Part shown: piece after piece, positions 51,870 through 60,343 of the stretch
How the letters are laid out: the number at the start of each line of letters is the position of its first letter
Position numbering within the stretch: position 1 is the first letter of the stretch
Source: JADJPO01 sp963724535
Lineage (GTDB): Bacteria > Actinomycetota > Actinomycetes > Actinomycetales > Kineosporiaceae
Assembly: GCA_963724535.1 (NCBI GenBank)
Contig: CAVRVD010000015.1
Span: 335,968 to 399,967, forward strand
DNA: 64,000 bases
Direction of reading: 5' to 3'
Program-made: the position numbers and the translations under genes
The notes under the pieces: model-generated
Database searches by the model: none
What the model was told of the DNA's origin: nothing
What the model saw: the letters and a program-made list of their open reading frames with translations, nothing else

Positions 51870-52115
51870 AGAGCGCCGTACGCAGGACGTCCATGACCGC
51901 CTGGGCCACGACGTCCGGGCGTTGCGACTGGGGGTAGCGGCCTGCGGCGGAGACCATGAGCGCCCGGCCGCGCAGCCGGTCGGCGATCCGGGCCGCCTCC
52001 TCGGCGGGGGAGGGGAAGTCCCGGTCGCGCTCGCCCATCACGACGAGCGCCGGAGCAGACACGCCGTGCACCTTCTCGTCCGTCCGCAGCGACTGACGGG
52101 TCATGATGCGCTGGA
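51870..52115 (-). pseudogene. Alpha/beta hydrolase C-terminal remnant
   Basis: The minus strand encodes EKVHGVSAPALVVMGERDRD, FPSPAEEAARIADRLRGRAL and AAGRYPQSQRPDVVAQAVMD, which follows the C-terminal third of alpha/beta hydrolases. In that family the segment usually reads DAGHYPQSQRP, with His as the catalytic residue; here it is Arg. The nucleophile half is absent. The remnant ends inside the region where the PPK2 gene begins, which suggests decay following rearrangement. Confidence 0.7.
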
Positions 52116-52123
52116 ATGGGTTC

Positions 52124-53020
52124 ATGACGCAGAAAATGGGCCTTCGCGAGTACATCGACACGTTGCGCGCGGAGGGCTACACCGTGCAGGGCAGCAAGGG
52201 CGAGGATCCGACCCTGCTCGCCCCGGACGGTCGGGCGGTCGAGACCTGGCGCGAGGACTACCCCTATGACGAGTTGCTCGACCGGGAGGAGTACGAAAAT
52301 GAGAAGTACCGACTGCAGACCCAGCTGCTGCAGTTCCAGTACTGGACCCAGGACGTCGGGGCCAAGCACGTGCTGGTCTTCGAGGGCCGGGACGCCGCGG
52401 GCAAGGGCGGCACGATCAAGCGGTTCATGGAGCATCTCAACCCACGGGCCGCGCGGGTGGTCGCGCTGACCAAGCCGACCTCCAGCGAGGCCGGCCAGTG
52501 GTACTTCCAGCGCTACATCGCGCATCTGCCGACCGAGGGCGAGATCGTGCTGTTCGACCGGTCCTGGTACAACCGGGCGGGTGTCGAGCGGGTGATGGGC
52601 TTCTGCACCGAGGAGCAGTACCAGACATTCATGCGTCAGGCGCCGGCCTTCGAGCGCATGTTGGTCGAGTCCGGGACGACGGTCACCAAGTTGTGGTTCT
52701 CGGTGACCCAGCAGGAGCAACGCACCCGCTTCGCCATTCGGCAGATCGACCCGGTGCGGCGGTGGAAGCTGTCCCCGATGGACCTGGAGAGCCTGGACCG
52801 CTGGGAGGACTACACCGCCGCGAAGCAGGCGATGTTCGACCACACCGACAAGAGGCACGCGCCGTGGCTGACCGTCAAGAGCAACGACAAGAAGCGCGCT
52901 CGGCTCAACGCGATGCGCGCCTTCTTGAACCAATTCGACTACGAGGGCAAGGATCCCGACATCGTGTACGCCGCCGACCCGCTGATCGTCGCCCGGGCCA
53001 AGCACACCAAGGGCGATTGA
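52124..53020 (+). CDS. ppk2: Polyphosphate kinase 2
   Basis: A 298-residue PPK2: the Walker A motif FEGRDAAGKGGTIKRFMEH (about residues 82-100), Walker B-like IVLFDRSWYNRAGVERVMGF (about 142-161) and the lid region QEQRTRFAIRQIDPVRRWKL. It transfers phosphate between polyphosphate and a nucleoside diphosphate (class I type by length). I chose ATG 52124 (MTQKMGLREYID); ATG 52103 gives seven more residues. It is intact amid remnants, apparently the only housekeeping-type gene in this stretch. Confidence 0.92.
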   Translation: MTQKMGLREYIDTLRAEGYTVQGSKGEDPTLLAPDGRAVETWREDYPYDELLDREEYENEKYRLQTQLLQFQYWTQDVGAKHVLVFEGRDAAGKGGTIKRFMEHLNPRAARVVALTKPTSSEAGQWYFQRYIAHLPTEGEIVLFDRSWYNRAGVERVMGFCTEEQYQTFMRQAPAFERMLVESGTTVTKLWFSVTQQEQRTRFAIRQIDPVRRWKLSPMDLESLDRWEDYTAAKQAMFDHTDKRHAPWLTVKSNDKKRARLNAMRAFLNQFDYEGKDPDIVYAADPLIVARAKHTKGD

Positions 53021-53284
53021 ACCGTTCCCGACGACGCACACGAGACGCCACGCAGCTGCGCCCAGGGGGACAGGAGGTGCGGCTGTGCCAACGAGAGTCG
53101 GGTTGCCGCCAGAATCATGCCCTGCAGTAATACGAGGGTGCGGCGGGTCAGGTTCGCCCGGTCGGCCTGCAAGCACCTGATCGGCACGGCACACGTGCTG
53201 GCGGCGATGAACGTCTGCAGTGGATCGGCCTCCCCCACTACCTCTTGATCATCCATGCCATGCCCACGGGTTCCGGAGGACGTG

Positions 53285-53534
53285 ATGGCACCCAGGAGGA
53301 AGGCGGCGGACACAACGGTGGACGAGGCCGTCGCCGACATGCACGCCAAGACCGGCCCCTGGCGGCCCTCCCTGACCGGGCGGGCGAGATCCTCACCGCA
53401 GGTGACGTTCCGGCTTCCCCCCGGAACTGCGGGAGGAGGCCGAGGCCCAGGCCCACAAAGAGGGGACCAGGGTCTCAGCGGCCGCCCGCAAGGCCCTGGA
53501 GGAGTACCTGGCCCGCCACCGCCACGCGTCATAG
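53285..53534 (+). pseudogene. Ribbon-helix-helix antitoxin-like gene with frameshift in a C6 run
   Basis: ATG 53285 has GGAGG six bases upstream and opens MAPRRKAADTTVDEAVADMH ... QVTFRLP. Just there a run of six C (53417-53422) shifts the frame. Removing one C gives PPELREEAEAQAHKEGTRVS and AAARKALEEYLARH to a stop at 53534, which is a typical RHH/CopG-like antitoxin C-terminus. The call is that a single-base slip broke the gene, or that the run is a sequencing error. No toxin partner is visible next to it. Confidence 0.65.
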
Positions 53535-53625
53535 ACCCACCCGGTACGGCAGCGTCCAGGTCACCCACCGCTGCGCGCATGTGTCCGTTCGCGTGTGCTG
53601 ACGTGGCAGGGAGTCAGGGCGATCG

Positions 53626-53907
53626 TCATGCGACCTCGTCGAGGCGACGGACCTTCGGCACCCCGGACGCACGCTCGCTCGCCAGGTCGTGGGCCGACTG
53701 CATCGTCAGCCAGGCGCGGGCGGTCCCCACCCCGGCCTCCTCCAGCCGCACCGCCAGATTCGGGCTGATCCGAGCATGCCCGTGCAGGACCCTGCTCAAC
53801 GCCACGCGCGAGACCCCCAGCCGCGACGCCGCCTCAACGACGCTCAGACCGAGTTCGGCCAGCACGTCCTCGCGCAGAATCTCTCCCGGGTGCACCGGGC
53901 TCTTCAT
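53626..53907 (-). CDS. higA: HigA-family antitoxin
   Basis: A 93-residue HTH antitoxin: MKSPVHPGEILREDVLAELG, the helix-turn-helix LSVVEAASRLGVSRVALSRV and the end NLAVRLEEAGVGTARAWLTM. ATG 53907 has GAGG nine bases upstream. It lies 22 bases behind the HigB gene, the usual toxin-first order of the higBA module. It should bind HigB and repress the operon. Confidence 0.9.
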   Translation of the reverse strand: MKSPVHPGEILREDVLAELGLSVVEAASRLGVSRVALSRVLHGHARISPNLAVRLEEAGVGTARAWLTMQSAHDLASERASGVPKVRRLDEVA

Positions 53908-53929
53908 CACCACCGTCCTCACCTCCCGC

Positions 53930-54208
53930 TCAGTGGTAGTCCTGATAGTCAACGAGCTCCACGTCGTTCTCCACGAACCTGAACGTCACCCGCCAGTTCC
54001 CGTTCACCCAGATCGACCAATGCCCCGCAAGACCGCCCTTCAACGGGTGCGTCCGAAACGACGGAATTGCAAGATCGTCCGGGACCTGCGCCACGTCCAA
54101 CGCCGACAAGATGCGCAGCAACTTCGGCACGTGGGCGGCCTGCACACCCTTCTTCGAACCGTCGCGATACAGCCGCCCCAGGCCTTTGTGCCGGAAGCTG
54201 ACGATCAC
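53930..54208 (-). CDS. higB: HigB-family (RelE superfamily) mRNA-cleaving toxin
   Basis: A 92-residue toxin: VIVSFRHKGLGRLYRDGSKK, DDLAIPSFRTHPLKGGLAGH and SIWVNGNWRVTFRFVENDVE, which contains the conserved basic/aromatic residues of HigB. I chose GTG 54208, since the family's N-terminus starts at this point; an operator-like inverted repeat begins ten bases upstream (54218-54243). Confidence 0.9.
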   Translation of the reverse strand: MIVSFRHKGLGRLYRDGSKKGVQAAHVPKLLRILSALDVAQVPDDLAIPSFRTHPLKGGLAGHWSIWVNGNWRVTFRFVENDVELVDYQDYH

Positions 54209-54217
54209 ACCCGGGAC

Positions 54218-54243
54218 TGTATCGCGTATCGCTACGCGATACA
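54218..54243. promoter_or_regulatory. HigBA operator: 11-bp inverted repeat
   Basis: TGTATCGCGTA and TACGCGATACA form a perfect 11-bp inverted repeat around TCGC, directly before higB. On the minus strand the arm provides GATACAGT, a weak -10-like element. The stop codon of the truncated AbiEii frame lies inside it. Confidence 0.7.
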
Positions 54244-54627
54244 ATAGTCAAGTGTGGGTGCTGGCAGTAGGGGCGTCCCGAACGGGGTGGCGATCTGCAG
54301 GTCGGCGCGGCGGCCGTCGTCGCCTAGGTTGTCCAGGGCGAAGGAGAACCCGTCGATCTCGACACCGTCGAGGGCCTGGAGGGCGGTCAGCGCGAGTTCC
54401 TCGCCGGGTGCCGCGAAGTCGAGGTCCGTGGAGAAGCGGCCGGCGCTGCCGGCGCGGAACTTGCGTAGTGCCGTCCCGCCCTTGAAGACCAGGGCACGGT
54501 CGAACAGCCCGGCCTCGTGCAGGAGGTGCAGCGCGTGGTCCTGGGCGATGTCCAGCAGGGCGGCGTCGCGGCCGCCCTTGACGCCTTGGTAGTGACGCGC
54601 GAGGTGGCCTTCGGTGATCCGGCTCAT
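54232..54627 (-). pseudogene. AbiEii-type nucleotidyltransferase toxin, 3'-truncated
   Basis: The 131-residue frame begins as a normal AbiEii nucleotidyltransferase (HLARHYQGVKGGRDAALLDI, RALVFKGGTALRKFRAGSAG, RFSTDLDFAAPGEELALTAL) and keeps the G-S-T-D-L-D catalytic motif. It ends abruptly at TPFGTPLLPAPTLDYCIA, halfway through the normal length (about 250-300). The break coincides with the start of the higBA operator, so the HigBA module seems to have been joined here. ATG 54627 overlaps the AbiEi stop by four bases. Confidence 0.78.
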
Positions 54628-55424
54628 GCGCCGGACCCGACGCTGAGGTAGGGGTGCAGCACGGTGTCGCTGACCTGGGTCCGGGTGTTAAAGAGGCCGC
54701 CCGCCCTTCGGGGTCCCAGCCACGCGGTGCCGGCGGGCGGGTAGGCATCGAGGACGGCCGATGCTGTGTCCGGGTCGGCTGTGACGCTCAGCAGGTAGGC
54801 CGTCCGTTGCCGGGTCGCGGCACCCATCAGGCGAAGCAAGCCGATGACGGTCTGGACGTCGACGGTGTCGACCTGCGCCAGCCACTGCCCCAGCCCGGCG
54901 ACGTCGTGGTAGGCCGACGGACGCGCGGCGATCCCGACCAGGAGGCCTTCGAGGTTCCATGACGGCAAACCGTCGATGGTGGTCAGCGCGAGTTCAGGGA
55001 AATCGACCCGCACGTGCCGCCACTGCCCGACGAAGGCCTTCGGGAACGGCTCGCCCCGGGGCAGAGCCACGACCTCCAGCTCCGGGATGCGTGCAGCCAG
55101 CCCCAGCACGGACGCGGCGGACTCCATGGCGAGCACACCCCCCCAGGTCGGATCCACCGCACGCTGAGCCCGGAACTCGATGAACCGGTCCCCCGAACCA
55201 TAGGCACCACCACGAGCACCGGGCAGGAACTCCCAGACGTGCCGCGACCGCAGCCGCCCGAGCCACCCAGCGCGCTGAAGCTCATACCCAAGCCGGCGGG
55301 GATCACCCCGCAGACCACGCTCGGACATGACACTGGTCAGCCTGTCCACCGTCACCAACAGGTCACCGTCGAGCTCGAGCTGCTCCACCACTTCGGCAAC
55401 AGACCGTGAAATCACCCGAGGCAC
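54624..55424 (-). CDS. AbiEi-type antitoxin/regulator
   Basis: A 266-residue protein with an N-terminal winged-helix region (EQLELDGDLLVTVDRLTSVM, RRLGYELQRAGWLGRLRSRH) and the AbiEi C-terminal domain (LALTTIDGLPSWNLEGLLVG). In type IV systems AbiEi represses the operon and antagonises AbiEii. GTG 55424 is the start. Its partner AbiEii is truncated, so the pair is probably non-functional as a toxin-antitoxin system. Confidence 0.82.
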   Translation of the reverse strand: MPRVISRSVAEVVEQLELDGDLLVTVDRLTSVMSERGLRGDPRRLGYELQRAGWLGRLRSRHVWEFLPGARGGAYGSGDRFIEFRAQRAVDPTWGGVLAMESAASVLGLAARIPELEVVALPRGEPFPKAFVGQWRHVRVDFPELALTTIDGLPSWNLEGLLVGIAARPSAYHDVAGLGQWLAQVDTVDVQTVIGLLRLMGAATRQRTAYLLSVTADPDTASAVLDAYPPAGTAWLGPRRAGGLFNTRTQVSDTVLHPYLSVGSGA

Positions 55425-55477
55425 TGTCGTTCACCGCCCTTCTCTGATCAATAGAAACTAACTAGGGATAGGAAAGA

Positions 55478-55554
55478 CAGTAGCCACGCCTCCCGCAGCG
55501 GAACGCATGCGCGTCCACCCTCGGGGTCTTGACCTTCAGCACGGGCCGACCACG
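55478..55554. repeat. Copy 1 of a 77-bp diverged repeat
   Basis: This 77-bp segment matches 58367-58443 without gaps (about 67 of 77 identities by eye). The shared core includes CAGCGGAACGC and GCGTCCACCCTCGGGGTCT. On the minus strand both copies encode a TPRVDA(C/R) peptide. It follows an AT-rich patch upstream of AbiEi. Confidence 0.75.
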
Positions 55555-55562
55555 TCCGTCTG

Positions 55563-56696
55563 CGCCTGCAGGAGTCCGTGCAGTGGGTGATCTCGCGCCT
55601 GCCGGCCGGACGGGGGCACGACGCCGCCCAGGAGGTCTTCGTCGGGCGCACCCTCGACGGCCAGGTCAACGCCATGGCGTGGTCCCGCGGGGCAGCGGCA
55701 GGCATCGAGATCACGCTGCAGTTCAGCAACGTCGTCGTCGCCTACCTCACGCGCTCCGGCTGTTCCTGCGCGCCCTGCGCGAGGGAACTGCGGCTCTGCT
55801 GAACTCCGGCGCGACGCCGTCCAGGGACCAGAAGCTCACCTCCCTGCCGGACGAGCTGATCCACCGGATCTGGGTACGGCTGGAGCAGGACCGCGCCGGG
55901 TGGCACGACGCGAGCCGACTTGCGCCGGTGGTCGCCACCGCGGACGACGGGACCGTAACGACCGCAGGCCGGGAGGATCGGATCGCCGACGCCGAGCGTT
56001 TCGCCGTGGCGCACGAGCTCGCCCATCTGCTGTTCGGACACCGCACCGACGGCGTGGCGCAGGACGAAGCGCTGCTGCTGACCACCCGCGAGATCGTCGC
56101 GGAGCGCGGGGCCGACCTCGCCGGCCTCACCGTCGAACAGCAGGAGGAGCTCGAGGCCGACGCCTTCGCCTTCCTGGCGTGCAGCGGCGCCATGCTGGGC
56201 GAACCCGACTTCGTGTCGACGTACAGGGCGCTGCTGGCGGGGCACGTGACCCTGCTTGCCGCAGGACACGTCAACGACGCCCTCGTGCAGGTGCGGCCCG
56301 ACGGCGTCACGCACCCCGATCTGATGGTCAGGCAGCAGCTGCTCAGCGGACTGGTCCACCGGATCTGTGCCGACCGCCCGCCGGAGGCGAGCGGTCAGCA
56401 CCCGGTGGTCCTGTTGGTTCAGCTGGAGGCGTTCGTCACCGTCGCCATGCAGTCGCTGCTGCAGCGGTTGGGTCCCCGGCCTACTCGCCGCCCTCGCTGG
56501 CCAACATCGTGCGCAGCGTCTACGAGCGCGTCGCCCTTTCGGGCGGTCGTTCGAGCCGTCGACCGGCGAGCAGGCAGCCGCGCAGGCGCAGGCAGCCGCG
56601 CGGCAGCGGATCTCCGAGCTGATGCCCCACCTGGCCGCGCCGAGGACGGCCGGCCCCGACCACTGGACGGTTCCCCTCCTCGACCGCGTCCTGTAG
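55563..56696 (+). pseudogene. Metallopeptidase-like (HExxH) gene with several frameshifts
   Basis: Four adjacent frame pieces read as one protein. First comes VQWVISRLPAGRGHDAAQEV to about 55760. The second piece contains AVAHELAHLLFGHRTDGVAQ, an HExxH-type zinc motif, and LEADAFAFLACSGAMLGEPD, to about 56470. A short third piece reads SLANIVRSVYERVALSGG. The last is AAARQRISELMPHLAAPRTA to the stop at 56696. At least three single-base shifts separate them, so it is decayed. I do not recognise the family beyond the zinc motif. Confidence 0.6.
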
Positions 56697-56714
56697 CGCC
56701 ACGACGACTTCCGC

Positions 56715-57040
56715 CGACGACGTGCGGCACCGGTCTGCAGGTGCTCCATCACCCGCAGAGCGGCATCGTGCGCGTCCACGCTCGACCCGGCCACACAGTC
56801 CTGGACGACCCGCCAGTAATAGTCGTGCTGGTGGGCGTCGACGAAGGTGTCGTGCACGCAGACGTTGGTGTGGCCGCCGACCAGGATCAACGTGTCCGCC
56901 CTGAGCCCCTTGAGCAGGTGCACGCCTTCGGCCCCGTCGAGCTCTCGGCCGAAGTCGACCAGGTCCCGGCGGGTGCGCCTCTTGGAAGAACACGATCGGG
57001 ACGCCACACTCACGCGCCTTGGCGTCCAACGCCGTTGGAG
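56715..57040 (-). pseudogene. Isochorismatase-family cysteine hydrolase remnant
   Basis: On the minus strand DAKARECGVPIVFFQEAHPP and, after a frame change near 56975, DLVDFGRELDGAEGVHLLKG and LILVGGHTNVCVHDTFVDAH follow the C-terminal half of isochorismatase-like hydrolases. GHTNVCV holds the catalytic Cys. The N-terminal half with the catalytic Asp/Lys is not found. A broken remnant, adjacent to and antisense of the peptidase pseudogene's end. From 57041 to 57232 I see nothing. Confidence 0.68.
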
Positions 57041-57232
57041 CCCTCTGTCACCACGCTCCGATCCGCCCGAGATCCACCCCACGCCCGCAACGGTCGAAAC
57101 CCATACCCGGCCACGGTACCGGGACGCACCCGCACTCAACGCACCTCAGTGGCCCACCCAGCCCCGGGTTTGGAGTCGCGGCGTCCGCCAGAGCATGTGA
57201 GGTTATTGGCCACATCGTCCTAAGGAGTGATC

Positions 57233-57451
57233 ATGATCGTTAAGCACATGCGTTCGCTGGGCATCAGCAGCGACGTCCTCCAGGTCGCCGGGGCCGTGTC
57301 GATCCTGGCGAGCATCGCGACCTGGCGTGCGGCGAAGTCCTCGGGCGACAGCGCCCACGCCGAGCGCTTCGGCATCTTCATAGGTCTATGGGCGCCGACC
57401 TTCTTCGCTCTGGCCAACGAGATGGTCACCCTGGAGAAGAGCGAGGAGTAG
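57233..57451 (+). CDS. Small two-helix membrane protein
   Basis: A 72-residue protein: MIVKHMRSLGISSDVLQVAG, AVSILASIATW (helix 1), SGDSAHAERFGIFIGLWAPT (helix 2) and FFALANEMVTLEKSEE. ATG 57233 has AAGGAG five bases upstream; the GTG at 57227 overlaps that site and is unlikely. Similar short proteins occur in many actinobacteria, but I know no function. It is intact among remnants. Confidence 0.75.
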   Translation: MIVKHMRSLGISSDVLQVAGAVSILASIATWRAAKSSGDSAHAERFGIFIGLWAPTFFALANEMVTLEKSEE

Positions 57452-57643
57452 CCCGAGGGCACCGCCGCGCTGACGTGGGATCAAGGCACGGAGCTGCCGA
57501 AGCCTTGGACGCCAATTCCCTCGGCACGTTTAGGCGGGTTTGCGAGGACCCCTTGAACCTGGGCTGCTACCCGGCGTCGAGGTGGTGATCGATGTCGGGC
57601 ACCCGACGGGTAACTTGCACCGAACGCGGTCCGAAACCGTGTG

Positions 57644-58068
57644 GGTGCCGGAGATCCGACTCAGGGCGTTGACCTGGTCGTTCACGCTCCGGCGGCGATG
57701 CGGTGATCTCGCGGTGGGTCTGCGGCTGGGGTATGTGATCGCTCGACGTCTCATCGCCGGCCTGATGCTGCTGGCTCGGTCGGAGGCGTCCAAGGACGCC
57801 GAGATCTTGGTGCTGCGCCATCAGCCTTGAGGTCTTGCGCCGTCAGGGTCCGCGGCCGCGGCTGTCGTGGGTGGACCGGACGATCGCGGCGTTGGCATTG
57901 CGGCTGCCGCGGGCGCGACGGGTCGGCATGCTCATCACTCCCGCAACGATGCTGCGGTGGCACCGCAGGCTGGTCGCCCGCCGCTGGACCACCGACAGGA
58001 AGAGGCCAGGACGGCCACCGATCCGGGCAGGTCTTCGGGCGCTGGTGACACGCCTCGCCCCGGGAGAA
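57644..58068 (+). mobile_element. 5' two-fifths of the IS copy family, truncated and frameshifted
   Basis: The segment starts with GGTGCCGGAGATC, similar to the left end of the IS at 61069, and CTCAGGGCGTTGACCTGG, shared exactly. It then encodes ARSEASKDAEILVLRHQ and, after a one-base insertion, LSWVDRTIAALALRLPRARR and RWTTDRKRPGRPPIRAGLRA to RLAPGEP, where similarity stops. The catalytic core is missing. It is the best evidence that the family has several copies here. The frameshift differs from that of the copy at 61069. Confidence 0.82.
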
Positions 58069-58366
58069 CCCCGGCCTCCCCCGTGGCTGGTCTTCTCCGG
58101 CCTGTTCGGCGATCGACCACCCATTGGCTCGCGGAAACCCGGGGTGCCTCAGCCAGCCCCCGCACGAACGCGCCCACCCGCCCGCGGGGTTCGGACCCGG
58201 GCGAACCGCGGACCGATCCGGGCCAGGAACGCGTCCAACTCGGTCTGCCACCCAGCCAGGTCTACGCTGGTGGCCGCAGCCATCGCCATCCGGTCTCGTG
58301 TCTTCACAAACCTTGATCATTTGGCGACGGCTGCACCCCTGTCACGCACCGACACGACCCACGTTC

Positions 58367-58443
58367 CAGCAGCCACGCCCCCGGCAGCGGAACGCGCGCG
58401 CGTCCACCCTCGGGGTCTCAACCATCAGCACAGGCCAACCACG
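58367..58443. repeat. Copy 2 of the 77-bp diverged repeat
   Basis: This pairs with 55478-55554. Both copies sit next to mobile or broken genes. Apart from this repeat, the stretch 58069-58640 shows no gene I can support. Confidence 0.75.
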
Positions 58444-58639
58444 CCCCGGCGCGCCCCCGCGGACCGCCGGCAACTCGAATGCCGCCCGCCCGATCGGGCT
58501 GGCCACACGCAACTGAGAGGGCCAGTCGCCGGCGCGGTGACCGCAGCTTCCCCACCACTCACCCACGGAGACGACCCACGTCGAGTCCGGCGAACCGCCC
58601 GCACGAGGGGAGGTGGCTGGCCCGCCCGGCGTGCGGCCT

Positions 58640-58840
58640 GGGAGCAGCTCAACAGGCATGTGCTGCCGCGTGTCGCCCAACGGTTCGCGGTGCAGTTGGA
58701 GGTCGCCTGACGCAGCGCAAGATCGGCCAGCTCGTGCCGGTGGTCGGTGTTGGAGTCGGGGCGTCGCTGAACTCCAAGCTGATCGACGGCGTCGCCGAGG
58801 CGGCACACTGGGCCTACCCGGAGCCGGTTCCCACCCCAAC
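58640..58840 (+). pseudogene. EcsC-family C-terminal remnant
   Basis: The plus strand reads AWEQLNRHVLPRVAQRFAVQ, then after a frame change near 58705 TQRKIGQLVPVVGVGVGASL and NSKLIDGVAEAAHWAYPE. That is the typical C-terminal end of EcsC-family proteins. The larger N-terminal portion is missing. It ends at the promoter of the nucleotidyltransferase gene. Confidence 0.65.
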
Positions 58841-58868
58841 TATTATTGACTCATGTCAACTATTGTTG
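58838..58868 (+). promoter_or_regulatory. Direct repeats and candidate leaderless promoter of the MNT gene
   Basis: CAACTATTATTG (58838-58849) and CAACTATTGTTG (58857-58868) are direct repeats 19 bases apart. The second contains TATTGT (58861-58866), which ends six bases before ATG 58873, as in the two other leaderless-type starts of this window. Probably the autoregulatory site of the toxin-antitoxin pair. Confidence 0.6.
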
Positions 58869-58872
58869 GAGT

Positions 58873-59508
58873 ATGGCGGGCGTGGATCTGTCGTTTCCGT
58901 TGGCCACAGTGGCGCCGACGCTCGATGCCGGTGTCCTCCACGTTCTTGCGGCGACCACCGCGGGGTGCACGGCGGCCGAGGTGCACCGCCGTCTCGGCCG
59001 CGGTAGCGACGAGGGCGTTCGCAAGGTCCTTTCACGGTTGGTGGATCAGGGCGTGGTCCTGGTCGACACCCCTGGGCGCTACCCGATCTACCTGTTGAAC
59101 CGTGATCACGTCGCGGTGCCGCACATCGAGGCCCTCACCCGGGTCAGGCAGGACGTCGTCGACCGTATCCGCAGCGAAGTGGCCACCTGGCAGGTCACGC
59201 CGACCCACGTCGGGCTCTTCGGGTCGTTCGCCCGAGGCACCGCCGATTCCGACAGCGACATCGACGTCTTGGTTGTCCGTCCCGAGCCGATGGACCCGGC
59301 CGCCGAGGACAGGTGGCTGGATCAGCTCGCCCACCTCGACGGCCAGATCCGTTCGTGGACGGGCAACTCTGCCCAACTGCTCGACCTGACCGCGGCGACG
59401 CTCGGTGAGATGGCTCGTCGGGAGGATCCCCTGGTCGACTCGTGGCGGGCCGACGAGGTTCACCTATCCGGCGCGCGCCTGCTCGATCTCCTGCGCGGGC
59501 AGCGATGA
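58873..59508 (+). CDS. MNT-type nucleotidyltransferase with N-terminal HTH
   Basis: A 211-residue protein with an N-terminal winged helix (VLAATTAGCTAAEVHRRLGR, VRKVLSRLVDQGVVLVDTPG) and a minimal nucleotidyltransferase domain (FGSFARGTADSDSDIDVLVV; Gly117, Ser118, Asp129, Asp131). Such proteins act as antitoxins by AMPylating the HEPN toxin encoded next door, and the HTH permits autoregulation. ATG 58873 sits behind two direct repeats with an embedded -10-like TATTGT. The stop overlaps the next ATG. Confidence 0.85.
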   Translation: MAGVDLSFPLATVAPTLDAGVLHVLAATTAGCTAAEVHRRLGRGSDEGVRKVLSRLVDQGVVLVDTPGRYPIYLLNRDHVAVPHIEALTRVRQDVVDRIRSEVATWQVTPTHVGLFGSFARGTADSDSDIDVLVVRPEPMDPAAEDRWLDQLAHLDGQIRSWTGNSAQLLDLTAATLGEMARREDPLVDSWRADEVHLSGARLLDLLRGQR

Positions 59509-59909
59509 CGCCTCGATCAGCCGGTCGGGTCACTACCTGCACTCCCGCCGAAGCCCGCACCCGCCGCGCGCAAGCTCGAGCATTCATCGAGGTCGCCGAA
59601 CTCGTCCTCACCGAAGATGAGCACGAGGCGCACGTCGCAGCCGCTTTGGCCGTCCTCGCCGGCATCGCCGCCGCGGACGCCATCTGTGGCGTACGACTGG
59701 GGAGCTGGAGCCGCGGCCAAGACCACGACCACGCGGTAGGACTTCTGCGCACTGTCACGCTCGGCAACACCACCTTGCCCACCAAGCTCAATCGGCTGCT
59801 CGCCGACAAGGACGCTGCGCACTACTCGCCGAATCTGATCACCCCGGGCAGGGCGAAGGGGCTCCTACGACAGGCCAACGCCCTGCTCCAGGAGGCCGAA
59901 TCACTGTGA
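59505..59909 (+). CDS. HEPN-type toxin (SAV_6107-like) partner of the MNT protein
   Basis: A 134-residue, mostly helical protein: ARAFIEVAELVLTEDEHEAH, LAVLAGIAAADAICGVRLG and LNRLLADKDAAHYSPNLITP, a pattern of HEPN proteins with the K-x4-Y segment of the SAV_6107 subgroup. HEPN toxins are usually RNases with an RxxxxH motif, which I do not see clearly here. The ATG overlaps the MNT stop. The pair reads as an intact MNT/HEPN toxin-antitoxin module in the accessory region. Confidence 0.75.
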   Translation: MTPRSAGRVTTCTPAEARTRRAQARAFIEVAELVLTEDEHEAHVAAALAVLAGIAAADAICGVRLGSWSRGQDHDHAVGLLRTVTLGNTTLPTKLNRLLADKDAAHYSPNLITPGRAKGLLRQANALLQEAESL

Positions 59910-60100
59910 CACGAGGTCGCTGACAACCGTCAGGAGCCCGACGCACCCATGACGTTGTCGGAGGGTGACGTCGGCGCCGCTGTACCGCGGCCTCGACCCC
60001 GACCCCGTGGCCACCATCTCGCTGCCTTTTTTGCTGCCCACTGCCCGTCCGGACCCGAACGAACCGGACCAGAACCCGGCCCTGACCAGGGCAAAGACGG

Positions 60101-60143
60101 TGGGCCTAACAGGACTTGAACCTGTGACCTCTTCCTTATCAGG
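60101..60143 (-). other. tRNA-Ile(GAT) 3' fragment, probable att site
   Basis: On the minus strand it reads CTGATAA (anticodon loop), then AGGAAGAGGTC, the T-arm ACAGGTTCAAGTCCTGT (a perfect five-pair stem) and the acceptor end TAGGCCCA. The 5' half with D-arm is absent, so it is not a functional tRNA. Tyrosine recombinases often leave such a 3' copy when an element integrates in a tRNA gene. The spurious frame through it reads EEVTGSSPVRPT, a familiar sign of tRNA DNA. The rest of 59910-60343 shows no gene. Confidence 0.78.
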
Positions 60144-60343
60144 CACGTCCAGTGAGGCTCTGACCTGCCCTCATTCGGGCTGGGCTGCGACGATGAGTTC
60201 CGAGGCGTCCGCCATGATGCGGCGCGATCCGGTGCCGTTGTCACTCAGTTGGTCACTCAGGACGACCTGGGCGCTCGGCCATGTCGCGCGGGGGCCCGTG
60301 GTGGGACACTGGCAGGAGCGTTGGACGCCGGAGGAGGTGGGCG

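Noticed and set aside
55742..57139. Minus-strand 465-codon frame across the peptidase pseudogene
   Set aside because: Only its first third matches the isochorismatase remnant; the remainder is antisense to the peptidase pseudogene and shows no domain.
60101..60143. Complete tRNA gene
   Set aside because: The 5' acceptor strand, D-arm and 5' anticodon stem are absent upstream on the minus strand.
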